Source: Fibrobacter sp. UWB11
GTDB taxonomy: Bacteria > Fibrobacterota > Fibrobacteria > Fibrobacterales > Fibrobacteraceae
Direction: 5' to 3'
Length of the DNA stretch: 64,000 bases
Assembly: GCF_900143015.1 (NCBI RefSeq)
Contig: NZ_FSRT01000001.1
Location: 1,674,001 to 1,738,000 of the forward strand
Shown here piece by piece: positions 51,204 through 58,927 of this stretch. The notes under the pieces were generated by a model. The model searched no databases. It was given only the letters and a program-made list of their open reading frames with translations, and was not told the DNA's origin. The position numbers and the translations under genes are program-made. Numbering within the stretch: the first letter of the stretch is position 1; every line of letters starts with the position of its first letter.

Positions 51204-52111
51204 ACACCCTCCATCTGGTTCAAAGCAGCACCAACGGCACCGATACAGTAAACCAAGTTACTGGGGTCAACACTTTCGTCACACGGAAGTTGCGACAAAG
51301 ACCTCAACAGCGATACATTGTAATCGCCCAGCTGGCCCATAAGATGTTCGACAAAGGTTTCTTCCGATGCCATTTCGCCACACAGACGAATATCCTTCAC
51401 TCCGTTGATAGCGTTTTCCGTTTCAACCAACTTTATCTGTTCAACAATTTCATTGGCAAGAATCGGGTACGCGTCGTCAGCAGTTTTGCCGACCATCGAA
51501 AGCGTAGAAACACCGCGCAAAGCCAAAAGCTCATCGCGACGCATCCAGACAATCGTCACACCGTCAAAGTCGGCCTTCACGATGCAGACTGAATCCTTAA
51601 TCTTTTCACCAACATCCATCACGTTCATGAGCGAAAGCACGTCGACTTCCAAGGACTTCGGAGCAAGCACACGGGAACGGAAGCCTTTACGAAGGGCATC
51701 GACCCATTCCTTGCGGACAGCCATCACAAGTTCGTTATAGCCCAGGGAATCATCGCCACTCAATGTCTTGGAATCGACAATGTAAGCATCCACGTCGGCA
51801 TTCGTAAACAGTTCCATATACCACTTCAGGTACTGCCCCTTGTTTGCGGCAGCCTCGGGCGGTACATAGACCTTACGGATAATGGACATTTTTGCAGGGA
51901 TTGTGACAGAAGTCGCTGCGACATCCTTAATCTGATTTTCGTCGATCCACATCTGGAGCGTACTTTCAAAAAGGAATATATCGTAAATGGGGTTACACTC
52001 CACCGGGAGGATAGCCACCTTGACCACCTTCTTTTCAGAAGAGTCCACAAGAGCAACCTTCATATAATGGTCGCCGACTTCAACACCTAGGTATAATTTT
52101 GAATCGCTCAT
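51200..52111 (-). CDS. PilM-like actin-fold ATPase
   Basis: The 303-aa protein starts KLYLGVEVGDHYMKVALVDSS, an actin-like phosphate-1 loop as in PilM, with a matching VCIVKADFDGVTIVWMRRDELLALRGVST phosphate-2 segment and AGVGAALNQ-like end (IGAVGAALN). PilM assembles on the cytoplasmic side with PilN and connects to PilB, encoded in this window at 58928. It is first in the run pilM-pilN-rsmD-coaD-rhomboid-kinase. Confidence 0.7.
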   Translation of the reverse strand: MSDSKLYLGVEVGDHYMKVALVDSSEKKVVKVAILPVECNPIYDIFLFESTLQMWIDENQIKDVAATSVTIPAKMSIIRKVYVPPEAAANKGQYLKWYMELFTNADVDAYIVDSKTLSGDDSLGYNELVMAVRKEWVDALRKGFRSRVLAPKSLEVDVLSLMNVMDVGEKIKDSVCIVKADFDGVTIVWMRRDELLALRGVSTLSMVGKTADDAYPILANEIVEQIKLVETENAINGVKDIRLCGEMASEETFVEHLMGQLGDYNVSLLRSLSQLPCDESVDPSNLVYCIGAVGAALNQMEGV

Positions 52112-52143
52112 ATATATACTTATGTAAAGTTTTCTTCCTAAAA

Positions 52144-52683
52144 CTAATCAAAAATTATCGAATGTAACAAGTTTTCAAGTTTTTTCTTTCCAATTCCATG
52201 CACTTTTTTTAAGTCTGAGGGGCTTTTGAACGGTCCAAAGGCGTTTCTATGCTCTATAATCTTCTCTGCGAGCTTCGGTCCGACCCCCTTTAGCGCACAT
52301 AAATCGTCTACACCCGCCGTATTGATGTGGAGCGGAAGTGTAACCTTCTTTTTTACTTTCCGGTGGTGCTCAAAAGGGACCTGCCCCTCCTGACGGACCT
52401 CGAAATCGGGATTTGCAATGGGTTTTATTTTATTTACAATCGTATCCGTAGTTGCGTTGGGGACTGCGTCTGAAGATGCGTTGGGGACTGCGTCTGAAGA
52501 TGCGTTGGGGACTGCGCCCGGGGCCGTATTTGCGACAAAAACGGACTCCCCGACTTCAAACGTTTCGATAGACGGGAGCCCCCACGGGAGGTAGCGGATG
52601 ATCAAGCCAATTGTAAAGAGGATTATTGCAAGTTTGAGGATTCTTTTTTCAGATGCGTTCATCGCCTTTTCTGAGAGATTCAT
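52144..52683 (-). CDS. ComEA-like helix-hairpin-helix DNA-binding protein
   Basis: An N-terminal membrane helix (LKLAIILFTIGLIIRYLPWG), a linker with three AVPNASSD-type repeats, a basic stretch (HHRKVKKKV), and a C-terminal double HhH domain (INTAGVDDLCALKGVGPKLAEKIIEHR…LKKVHGIGKKKLENL). ComEA binds DNA at the cell surface during uptake; with pilus genes nearby a competence role is plausible. The start is uncertain (52683 or 52662). It overlaps the 3' end of kdsB. Confidence 0.8.
   Translation of the reverse strand: MNLSEKAMNASEKRILKLAIILFTIGLIIRYLPWGLPSIETFEVGESVFVANTAPGAVPNASSDAVPNASSDAVPNATTDTIVNKIKPIANPDFEVRQEGQVPFEHHRKVKKKVTLPLHINTAGVDDLCALKGVGPKLAEKIIEHRNAFGPFKSPSDLKKVHGIGKKKLENLLHSIIFD
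52454..52516 (-). repeat. 24-bp tandem repeat in comEA-like linker
   Basis: GCGTTGGGGACTGCGTCTGA then AGAT, two exact copies plus a partial one, encoding an 8-residue Pro/Asn/Ser/Asp unit. Copy number could vary in frame. Confidence 0.85.
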
Positions 52684-53401
52684 CTAGCAAAGGATAAAGC
52701 AAACGATCTAATAAAATATTCTCGACGTGGGTCGCGTCCGACGGGACGTCCACGGAAATGCTCGGGTAAGCGCTCTGCACAATGCGGATCGGGCGACGCC
52801 CCAGGATTCGCATTTGCTCTAACGAGCGTTCCAGCTCAATCTTGTTCTGCGGGAGCGATGCAAACTCGTCGCGGGCATCGCGGGAGTAAGCGTAAATGCC
52901 CTGGTGCTGGAACCAGCGGCCCGCTTCTGCAGGCGGCACAGATCTTGTAAAATCGACCGCCACACCATCGCGAACGAGCACTTTCACGACGGTCTTGAGT
53001 TCAGCTTCTGCGGGGTTCAGCGGACATGCGACCGTCACCCAGCAGTCGGGGTGTTCCGCAAGGTCTTTTGCAACATCACGGAGCACTGAAGGTTCAACAA
53101 GAGGCTCATCGCCCTGGAGATTCACGACCAGATCAAGGCCAAGCTTTTTGGCGGCCTCCGCCACGCGATCGGAACCTGTTGCACATTCGCCGGTCATCAC
53201 GCAGTCAAAGCCAGCCGCCGTGACCACAGATTCGATTTCGGGACCGTCCGTTGCGCAGACAATGCGATCAAAGCAATCCGCCAGCATTGCTCGTTCCAGC
53301 GTACGGACAATCATCTCCTTGCCATTAAGCTTCAGGAGAGGTTTCCCCGGGAATCTGGACGAGCCCATGCGGGCCGGAACGATGCAACTGACCTTGTTCA
53401 A
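52649..53401 (-). CDS. kdsB: 3-deoxy-manno-octulosonate cytidylyltransferase
   Basis: CMP-KDO synthetase: VSCIVPARMGSSRFPGKPLL binds CTP, followed by VCATDGPEIE, GSDRVAEA and LVVNLQGDEPLVEP. It activates KDO for lipopolysaccharide inner core, supporting a Gram-negative outer membrane. No ATG fits the expected N-terminus; a TTG (LNKVSCIVPAR) at 53401 is chosen. A further TTG at 53437 is possible. About 250 aa, normal for KdsB. 53402-53516 holds no gene. Confidence 0.92.
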   Translation of the reverse strand: MNKVSCIVPARMGSSRFPGKPLLKLNGKEMIVRTLERAMLADCFDRIVCATDGPEIESVVTAAGFDCVMTGECATGSDRVAEAAKKLGLDLVVNLQGDEPLVEPSVLRDVAKDLAEHPDCWVTVACPLNPAEAELKTVVKVLVRDGVAVDFTRSVPPAEAGRWFQHQGIYAYSRDARDEFASLPQNKIELERSLEQMRILGRRPIRIVQSAYPSISVDVPSDATHVENILLDRLLYPLLDESLRKGDERI

Positions 53402-53516
53402 AGCGAAAAGCGTAACGAAATGCGCAGAATTCGGCAAATGCGTCGGGCAAGTATGCCGACTACAGTATGCCTAATGCGCCAGAAATGCAATAAATGCACG
53501 CGGAAGAGCGCGCCGA

Positions 53517-53798
53517 CTACATCACCTTCGGGATGGCAAAGTGGTCGTTTTCAACAGCCGGAGCGTTCGCAAAAGCCTGGTCGAGCGTAAAGCCCTGGAC
53601 CGGCACGTCTTCGCGGAGGATGGTAGCGCCGTTTTCGACAGCGGTCATCGGTTCCACGTTCGAAAGGTCCAAAGCCTTCAATGCTTCAAGATGGTCGAGC
53701 ATCTTATCCAAGTGACCCTTGATAGCCGGAATATCTTCTTCAGCAATGCTCAGGCGAGACAACTTTGCGAGTTTCAAAACTTCTTCACGTTCAAGCAT
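53517..53798 (-). CDS. gatC: Asp/Glu-tRNA amidotransferase subunit C
   Basis: A 93-aa GatC: REEVLKLAKLSRLSIAEEDIPAI at the start and VEPMTAVENGATILREDVP…FANAPAVENDHFAIPKVM at the end. It stabilises the GatCAB complex that amidates misacylated Glu-tRNA(Gln)/Asp-tRNA(Asn). gatA and gatB are not adjacent here. Confidence 0.94.
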   Translation of the reverse strand: MLEREEVLKLAKLSRLSIAEEDIPAIKGHLDKMLDHLEALKALDLSNVEPMTAVENGATILREDVPVQGFTLDQAFANAPAVENDHFAIPKVM

Positions 53799-53882
53799 AA
53801 AAAACCTCTTATTTTACGGAATGCAAGATAGAAAATTTTTTCTACTCCGCTAAGATTTGTTCCTCGGTATACCCAAAGTAAG

Positions 53883-54179
53883 TTATCCATGAGACAGTCT
53901 GCTTTGACGAAGTGCCTCTAATTTGGCTTGCATTTCAGCAATTTTTTCGTCGGACATTCCCATTTCACGCAAAACAGCTTCAGTGTCGTCTCGATTCTGA
54001 GCTAATTCAGCTTTAGCATTTTCAGCCTTTTGACGAGCGTTCTCGGCTTTTTGACGTTCTTCATCGATCAGCTTTTGCGCTTTGGCTTGTTCTTCAGTGC
54101 GCGCATCGGCAATCTCCTGACGGTAAACATCGCCGGCACTGACGAATCCGTACTTTTGTCCAATGCTCTTGAAAGCCAT
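53883..54179 (-). CDS. stand-alone Rpn C-terminal cassette, second locus
   Basis: A near copy of the last 77 codons of the full-length Rpn gene at 54199, enlarged by a QKAENARQKAENAKAE coiled repeat. ATG 54179 has AAGGAG six bases upstream, exactly as inside the parent gene; an earlier ATG at 54206 overlaps the parent's stop. The product begins MAFKSIGQKYGFVSAGD and ends LREMGMSDEKIAEMQAKLEALRQSR. The breakpoint of the duplication lies just before the ribosome-binding site. Confidence 0.65.
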   Translation of the reverse strand: MAFKSIGQKYGFVSAGDVYRQEIADARTEEQAKAQKLIDEERQKAENARQKAENAKAELAQNRDDTEAVLREMGMSDEKIAEMQAKLEALRQSRLSHG

Positions 54180-54198
54180 GTTCAACTCCTTCAGAATT

Positions 54199-55143
54199 TT
54201 ATCCATGAGATTGTCGACTTTGACGAAGTGCCTCTAATTTGGCTTGCATTTCAGCAATTTTTTCGTCGGACATTCCCATTTCACGCAAAACAGTTTCAAT
54301 GTCGTCACGATTCTGCACCAATTCTGCTTTAGCGTTTTCAGCCATCGCCTGAGCATCGGCGATTTCCTGACGGAAAGAATCGCCGGCACTGACGAATCCG
54401 TACTTTTGTCCAATGCTCTTGAAAGCCATGTTCAACTCCTTCATAACTTCTTTACCGAGATACTCTGCTAAATATAGACTTATTTTTTCGAGCAAACAAG
54501 AGCACTCCTTGTCTGGCATTTTTCGCAATCTCGGCTTGAACCGGTTAAATATATCAAGGATGGCATCCTTGTCGTAAGCATGCGCCATCATCGCGATTCC
54601 TAAGCCTGTCGCGACATCTTCGCAAGCGAGGCAGTCGCTGTCCGGAATGTCCGACATATTCACAAACGCACAGCGGAACGGCAGCACCATGCCGTGAAAA
54701 TATGCGGGATAGTCCTTCTCAAGCAATTCTAGCGGGTTCCAGTTATCACGCCCGTTGTAGAATATCATCGCCATTGTCGGGAGGCCGTCGAATAGGCGTC
54801 CCTCGTCAAAGCGTTTCATCACGGAACGCATGTAACGCGCAAGCTGATTGAACATATCGGCATCGCGACCGGACTTGTGCTCCACAAGGATTCCAACAAA
54901 TACGGGTGCGCCCGTCAGAACATTAACACGGAATGCCAAATCTGCATCACCCGTTTCATAGACCTCAGAATACGAATCCGGAATGCGGACTAGCGTATCC
55001 AAATTTACCGCAGCGAGGAACTCCCCCACATCAATATTTATTTTACCAGCAAGTTCAAGCAAATACCTGAGATGCTTAACATCTGCAAATAGCCAACGGA
55101 AAAAAGCATCGTGAGGCTTTTTTGCCGCCTGTTTTTCTTCCAT
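54199..55143 (-). CDS. Rpn-family PD-(D/E)XK nuclease (PF04754-type), full length
   Basis: A 314-aa Rpn nuclease of a different subfamily from that at 17257: HDAFFRWLFADVKHLRYLLE at the N-terminus, GDADLAFRV (Asp66/Asp68) and FVGILVEHKSG (Glu88-x-Lys90) as the nuclease core, ARYMRSVMKR, then a tail of coiled helix and GMSDEKIAEMQAKLEAL. AAAGGA lies six bases before the ATG. An internal ATG (54429) has AAGGAG six bases upstream and would encode the tail alone. DNA nuclease; recombination and phage defence roles are known for relatives. Confidence 0.88.
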   Translation of the reverse strand: MEEKQAAKKPHDAFFRWLFADVKHLRYLLELAGKINIDVGEFLAAVNLDTLVRIPDSYSEVYETGDADLAFRVNVLTGAPVFVGILVEHKSGRDADMFNQLARYMRSVMKRFDEGRLFDGLPTMAMIFYNGRDNWNPLELLEKDYPAYFHGMVLPFRCAFVNMSDIPDSDCLACEDVATGLGIAMMAHAYDKDAILDIFNRFKPRLRKMPDKECSCLLEKISLYLAEYLGKEVMKELNMAFKSIGQKYGFVSAGDSFRQEIADAQAMAENAKAELVQNRDDIETVLREMGMSDEKIAEMQAKLEALRQSRQSHG

Positions 55144-55302
55144 AGAATATCCTTTCTCTTTTTAGAGACAAGTTCATAAAAGAAATGATATAAGAAAGGA
55201 TATAGATAACGATATAATAAATTCAGTTCATCAGAACTGTTGATTATAATCTAACAAAGTCGTTCAAGAAAAACAAGGGGGCGTTTTGCAGAGCATCCAT
55301 TT

Positions 55303-55320
55303 TGCAAACAACCGTTTGCA
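55303..55320. promoter_or_regulatory. 18-bp quasi-palindrome upstream of second rpn (a)
   Basis: TGCAAAC-AACC-GTTTGCA, perfect 7-bp arms, 160 bases upstream of the Rpn ATG. Reverse complement differs by one base from the site at 17165. Confidence 0.6.
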
Positions 55321-55377
55321 CGAGTGTCGCGGCAACCAAGCTTGCTTGAGTTGACATGACCGAGTAGCAGGTTGTTC

Positions 55378-55395
55378 TGCAAACAACCGTTTGCA
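55378..55395. promoter_or_regulatory. 18-bp quasi-palindrome upstream of second rpn (b)
   Basis: Exact second copy of TGCAAAC-AACC-GTTTGCA, next to the stop of the AgmX-like gene. The spacing between copies is 75 bp. The remainder of 55144-55403 shows no gene. Confidence 0.6.
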
Positions 55396-55403
55396 AGCAA
55401 TAT

Positions 55404-56045
55404 TCATTCAGTAAAGGTAAATGGGATTGAGACGATTGTTTCACCTGATTTTACCCTGAAAAATACCCAGCTGCCTACTAATTGTTGTATTTCGGCATCA
55501 AAATTGCGATTTTGCGTTGTAGAAGAAACGATGGAAACGTCTGTAATTTCACCTTTGGGAGCAATTGTGAATTTTAAGGTAATCTCACCTTGGAATCCAG
55601 GATTCTTTTTCAAATATCTATTATAAACATGACGAAGTCCTGGTGTTCGTTGACGAAAAACTTTCATAACATCTGAAGCAGTTCGATTGGCTCCATTTTC
55701 ATTTTTTAAATCAATATCACTTAAAGACGGAATCTTAACATGTCCCTTATACATGTTTTTCACAGGTGGATAGCCTGGGAAACATGACATTACAGGAGAA
55801 TCACAATGAAAAAAAGTAGTTTTTCGTTCCTCACTAAAACCAGGTATCGGCTTACCACGACGATACCAACTACTATTAGAATCTATTTTTGCACTAATCC
55901 TTCGAAATTTTACTGATTCCTTCGTTACAGTCGAACTACTAGACTCCATCTGTCGGCTAGTTTCTTCTTTGCAGCTTGAAAATACGAAAGCAACACTTGC
56001 GACGACAATCGCGATGAAAAAATTTTTCATTTTACACATTTCCAT
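55404..56045 (-). CDS. lipoprotein with AgmX/PglI (TonB-like) C-terminal domain
   Basis: The N-terminus FFIAIVVASVAFVFSSCKEE looks like a lipoprotein signal with Cys at the processing site. The C-terminal 100 residues (TASDVMKVFRQRTPGLRHVYNRYLKKNPGFQGEITLKFTIAPKGEITDVSIVSST) match the AgmX/PglI C-terminal domain, a TonB-C relative seen in gliding and energy-transducing proteins. Probably periplasmic. ATG 56045 is chosen because GAGG lies five bases upstream; other in-frame ATGs are near. Confidence 0.75.
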   Translation of the reverse strand: MEMCKMKNFFIAIVVASVAFVFSSCKEETSRQMESSSSTVTKESVKFRRISAKIDSNSSWYRRGKPIPGFSEERKTTFFHCDSPVMSCFPGYPPVKNMYKGHVKIPSLSDIDLKNENGANRTASDVMKVFRQRTPGLRHVYNRYLKKNPGFQGEITLKFTIAPKGEITDVSIVSSTTQNRNFDAEIQQLVGSWVFFRVKSGETIVSIPFTFTE

Positions 56046-56162
56046 ATTCGCCTCGCATTCTTTCAGCACTGCAAACGTGAGTACATCTGAATATCATTTA
56101 CAAAATCACAAAAACAACGCCAAGCGTTTTAATGAAAATTTACATGTAACGGGAGAAATGCC

Positions 56163-58712
56163 CTACCCTATAATTTCCAGCGCGGCGTACTTAAGGATAA
56201 TAGTGCGGTTGATGTTTTCTCGATCAAAGCGAACATCAACGCGAGCGTTGTCGCCACTGCCATAAGCCTTCATGATAACGCCATTGCCGTACTTGGAATG
56301 TCGAACACGAACGCCTGCCTGGTATGGATTCTGATTTGCGACTTGGCTGTATTCATCGTAAACAACGTGCGGACCACTCGAAGCGGCAGGCTTTGGCGAA
56401 GCCACCTTAATCGGATTGCGATAGACGATATGCTTGTCGTTTTTCTTGATGGACGCTGGCACCGCCGCCGGACGAGAACCATACGAGCCATACGAAGAAC
56501 CGCCATAACTGCCGGAACCGCTACGAGAGCTTCCGTAAGAATTTCCGCTGTATGAGCCGCCGGACGAACGGGAACTTCCGAAAGATCCCGAAGAACCATA
56601 GGACGGACGGGAACCATAATTCGACGAACCATACGACGAACTGGAACGCGTATTCCCGACAAAACTAGGAACGGACGGACGTGTATTCAAACACGGAGTA
56701 AAGTCAACAACAGACGGGTCCAATTCCTTGAGGAACCGTGACGGAGCAAACGGACGGATATTCCCCTGGAAGAACCTGCGTTCGGCATGGTACAGATAAA
56801 GTTTCTTTTCGGCACGGGTGCACCCCACGTAGAACAAACGACGTTCTTCTTCCATCTGCTCATTGATTTCAGCCATCGAGAGCATCGAAGTTCCGCGCAC
56901 CAGTGGGAAGATTTCATCATCGCAGCCTGCAAGGTGAACCGTATTGAATTCAAGGCCCTTTGCCATGTGGATTGTCATAAGCGTCACAAGGCCCTTCGAC
57001 GTATCGACCTTCTTGTCGCCATCCGTCAAAAGTGAAATGTCCTGCAAGAACGCATCAAGAGTCGCCCCCGGATGGTCTTCGTCAAATTCGCGGATAGCGT
57101 TGATCATTTCGTCCAAGTTCGCAATGCGTTCATCGGCCGTAGTTTCGTCTTCCTTGCGCAAGAATTCCTTGTAACCGATATCGTTGATAATGTTTTCAGC
57201 AAGAATCGGGAGCGGCGTTTCGCCAGAATTCATCATGTTTTTCCAGCGGATGACAAGATCGGTAAAACCTTTCAACTTCGGAGCGCCGCGCCCCGTGCCG
57301 TTCGCTTCGGCCAAAAGATTGTCCCACAACGATCCCTCGCCCGCCTTCACCTTGGCGAGCACGCCTTCGACAGTTGTCTTGCCGATGGCACGTGGCGGAG
57401 TGTTAATCACACGCAAGTAGGCGGCATCGTCTTTTTCGTTGGCGAGCACGCGCAAGTAGGCCAAAATATCCTTAATTTCTTTGCGGTCCCAGAACCTTGT
57501 GCCACCAAAAATCACCGACGGAATTCGCAGGTCGTTGAGAGCCTTTTCAAGCAAACGGGACTGCGCGTTGGTGCGGTAGAAAACAGCCGTTTTTGCATAA
57601 AAATCAGGACCAGCTTGCGCAATTGCCTTTGCAATATTCGATGCTTCGGAACGGTCATCCTCGAAATAGCGCACGTGGATGAGTTCGCCCGCTTCTTCCT
57701 TGGAGAACACGTTCTTCTGCATTTCTGCAGGGCGAACGTTATGCGCAATCACGGAACCCGCGCCCTTAACGATGTTCGCGGTCGAGCGGTAATTACGTTC
57801 TAGCTTGACAATCGTCACCGGAGCAAAATCGCGGTGGAAATTGCGGATAATCTTGATGTTCGCGCCACGCCAGCCGTAAATACTTTGGTCGTCATCGCCC
57901 ACCACCGTCACGTTCTTCGTTTCCGGATTGATGAGTAACTTCAAAAGTTCATACTGCACATCGTTCGTGTCCTGGTATTCATCGACCACGACATACTGAA
58001 ACTGGTGTCTCAAAGACTCGACCAATCTAGGCACCATCTGCAACATCTTGACCGTATTGAAAAGCAAGTCATCGAAGTCCATCGCATTCGATTCCGACAG
58101 CTTTTTCTGGTAAGCAGCATAGTAACGAGCATTGCGTTCTTGGTCGGCAAATTCCGCATTCAACATCGCGATATCAGGAGTCTGCAACGTTGCCTTGTCG
58201 CCTTTATACAAAATCGTATTCTTGTAGCGCGAAATCGCACCATGAACCTTTTTCAGTTCAGCAGGGTCATAATCATCGCCCAAATCGTCCTTCAAGATTT
58301 CCTTGAGGATGCGCTTCTGGTCGTCGTCATCGTAAATCGAAAAATTCGCATCAAACCACTTGCCACCAAGCGCCTGAATCACAAAATCTTTCGCAAGGCA
58401 GAGTTTCAAAAGCTTAAGGCACACGGAATGGAACGTTCCCATCCACATAAAAGGCAAGCGATTATCCAACAGTTTCTGGATACGGTCCTTCATTTCACGA
58501 GCGGCCTTGTTCGTAAACGTCACCGCCAGCACTCGATTGGATTCCACATTGTGAAACGAAACTAAATGGGCAATCTTGTAGGTAATGCAACGCGTCTTTC
58601 CCGAACCTGCACCGGCAAGGATCAGCATCGGGCCGTTGATTTTCTTTGCGGCAGCCGCCTGTTCCGGGTTCAACTCACGATCTAAAACATTACCATCTAC
58701 AGTATTTGCCAT
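56163..58712 (-). CDS. UvrD/PcrA-family DNA helicase with Ser/Gly/Tyr-rich tail
   Basis: An SF1A helicase: LAGAGSGKTRCIT (Walker A, near residue 37), VDEYQDTND (motif II), VGDDDQSIYGWRGA (motif III), TIHMAKGLEF and VGCTRAEKKLYLYHA (motifs V/VI). Residues of about 700-775 are a low-complexity stretch of repeated GSSYG/GSRS units before a PcrA-type C-terminal tudor-like domain (YQAGVRVRHSKYGNGVIMKAYGSGD). It unwinds DNA in repair and replication restart. A heptamer tract precedes it. 849 aa, longer than usual PcrA because of the insert. Confidence 0.93.
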   Translation of the reverse strand: MANTVDGNVLDRELNPEQAAAAKKINGPMLILAGAGSGKTRCITYKIAHLVSFHNVESNRVLAVTFTNKAAREMKDRIQKLLDNRLPFMWMGTFHSVCLKLLKLCLAKDFVIQALGGKWFDANFSIYDDDDQKRILKEILKDDLGDDYDPAELKKVHGAISRYKNTILYKGDKATLQTPDIAMLNAEFADQERNARYYAAYQKKLSESNAMDFDDLLFNTVKMLQMVPRLVESLRHQFQYVVVDEYQDTNDVQYELLKLLINPETKNVTVVGDDDQSIYGWRGANIKIIRNFHRDFAPVTIVKLERNYRSTANIVKGAGSVIAHNVRPAEMQKNVFSKEEAGELIHVRYFEDDRSEASNIAKAIAQAGPDFYAKTAVFYRTNAQSRLLEKALNDLRIPSVIFGGTRFWDRKEIKDILAYLRVLANEKDDAAYLRVINTPPRAIGKTTVEGVLAKVKAGEGSLWDNLLAEANGTGRGAPKLKGFTDLVIRWKNMMNSGETPLPILAENIINDIGYKEFLRKEDETTADERIANLDEMINAIREFDEDHPGATLDAFLQDISLLTDGDKKVDTSKGLVTLMTIHMAKGLEFNTVHLAGCDDEIFPLVRGTSMLSMAEINEQMEEERRLFYVGCTRAEKKLYLYHAERRFFQGNIRPFAPSRFLKELDPSVVDFTPCLNTRPSVPSFVGNTRSSSSYGSSNYGSRPSYGSSGSFGSSRSSGGSYSGNSYGSSRSGSGSYGGSSYGSYGSRPAAVPASIKKNDKHIVYRNPIKVASPKPAASSGPHVVYDEYSQVANQNPYQAGVRVRHSKYGNGVIMKAYGSGDNARVDVRFDRENINRTIILKYAALEIIG

Positions 58713-58747
58713 CCTGCACCTCTAGTCGATATACAGATGTGCAATAT

Positions 58748-58845
58748 AGAAAATAGGTTGTAGGTTTTAGGGGTTAGGCATTAGGAAATAGCCAATGGTT
58801 ATTGGTCATTGGTCAATGGTCATTAGTTATTAGTCATTGGTTATT
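58748..58845 (-). repeat. degenerate heptamer tract upstream of pcrA-like gene
   Basis: Fourteen consecutive 7-base units on the plus strand, each beginning (A/G)G and ending T: for example AGGTTGT, AGGCATT, GGTTATT, GGTCATT, AGTCATT. Read on the coding (minus) strand it has the RACY-A pattern of the hisC tract. It lies 35 bases upstream of the helicase ATG. Confidence 0.8.
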
Positions 58846-58867
58846 AGTTTAGACTCTTACAAAAATA

Positions 58868-58919
58868 GGAGATCCCCGCTCGGAGGCGGGGATGACAAGA
58901 ATAAAAGTTCGGGGTGACA
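58868..58919. repeat. dispersed repeats, intergenic
   Basis: GATCCCCGCTCGGAGGCGGG-GATGACA, followed by a partial GTTCGGGGTGACAAG unit next to the pilB stop. Confidence 0.75.
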
Positions 58920-58927
58920 AGCGTCTA

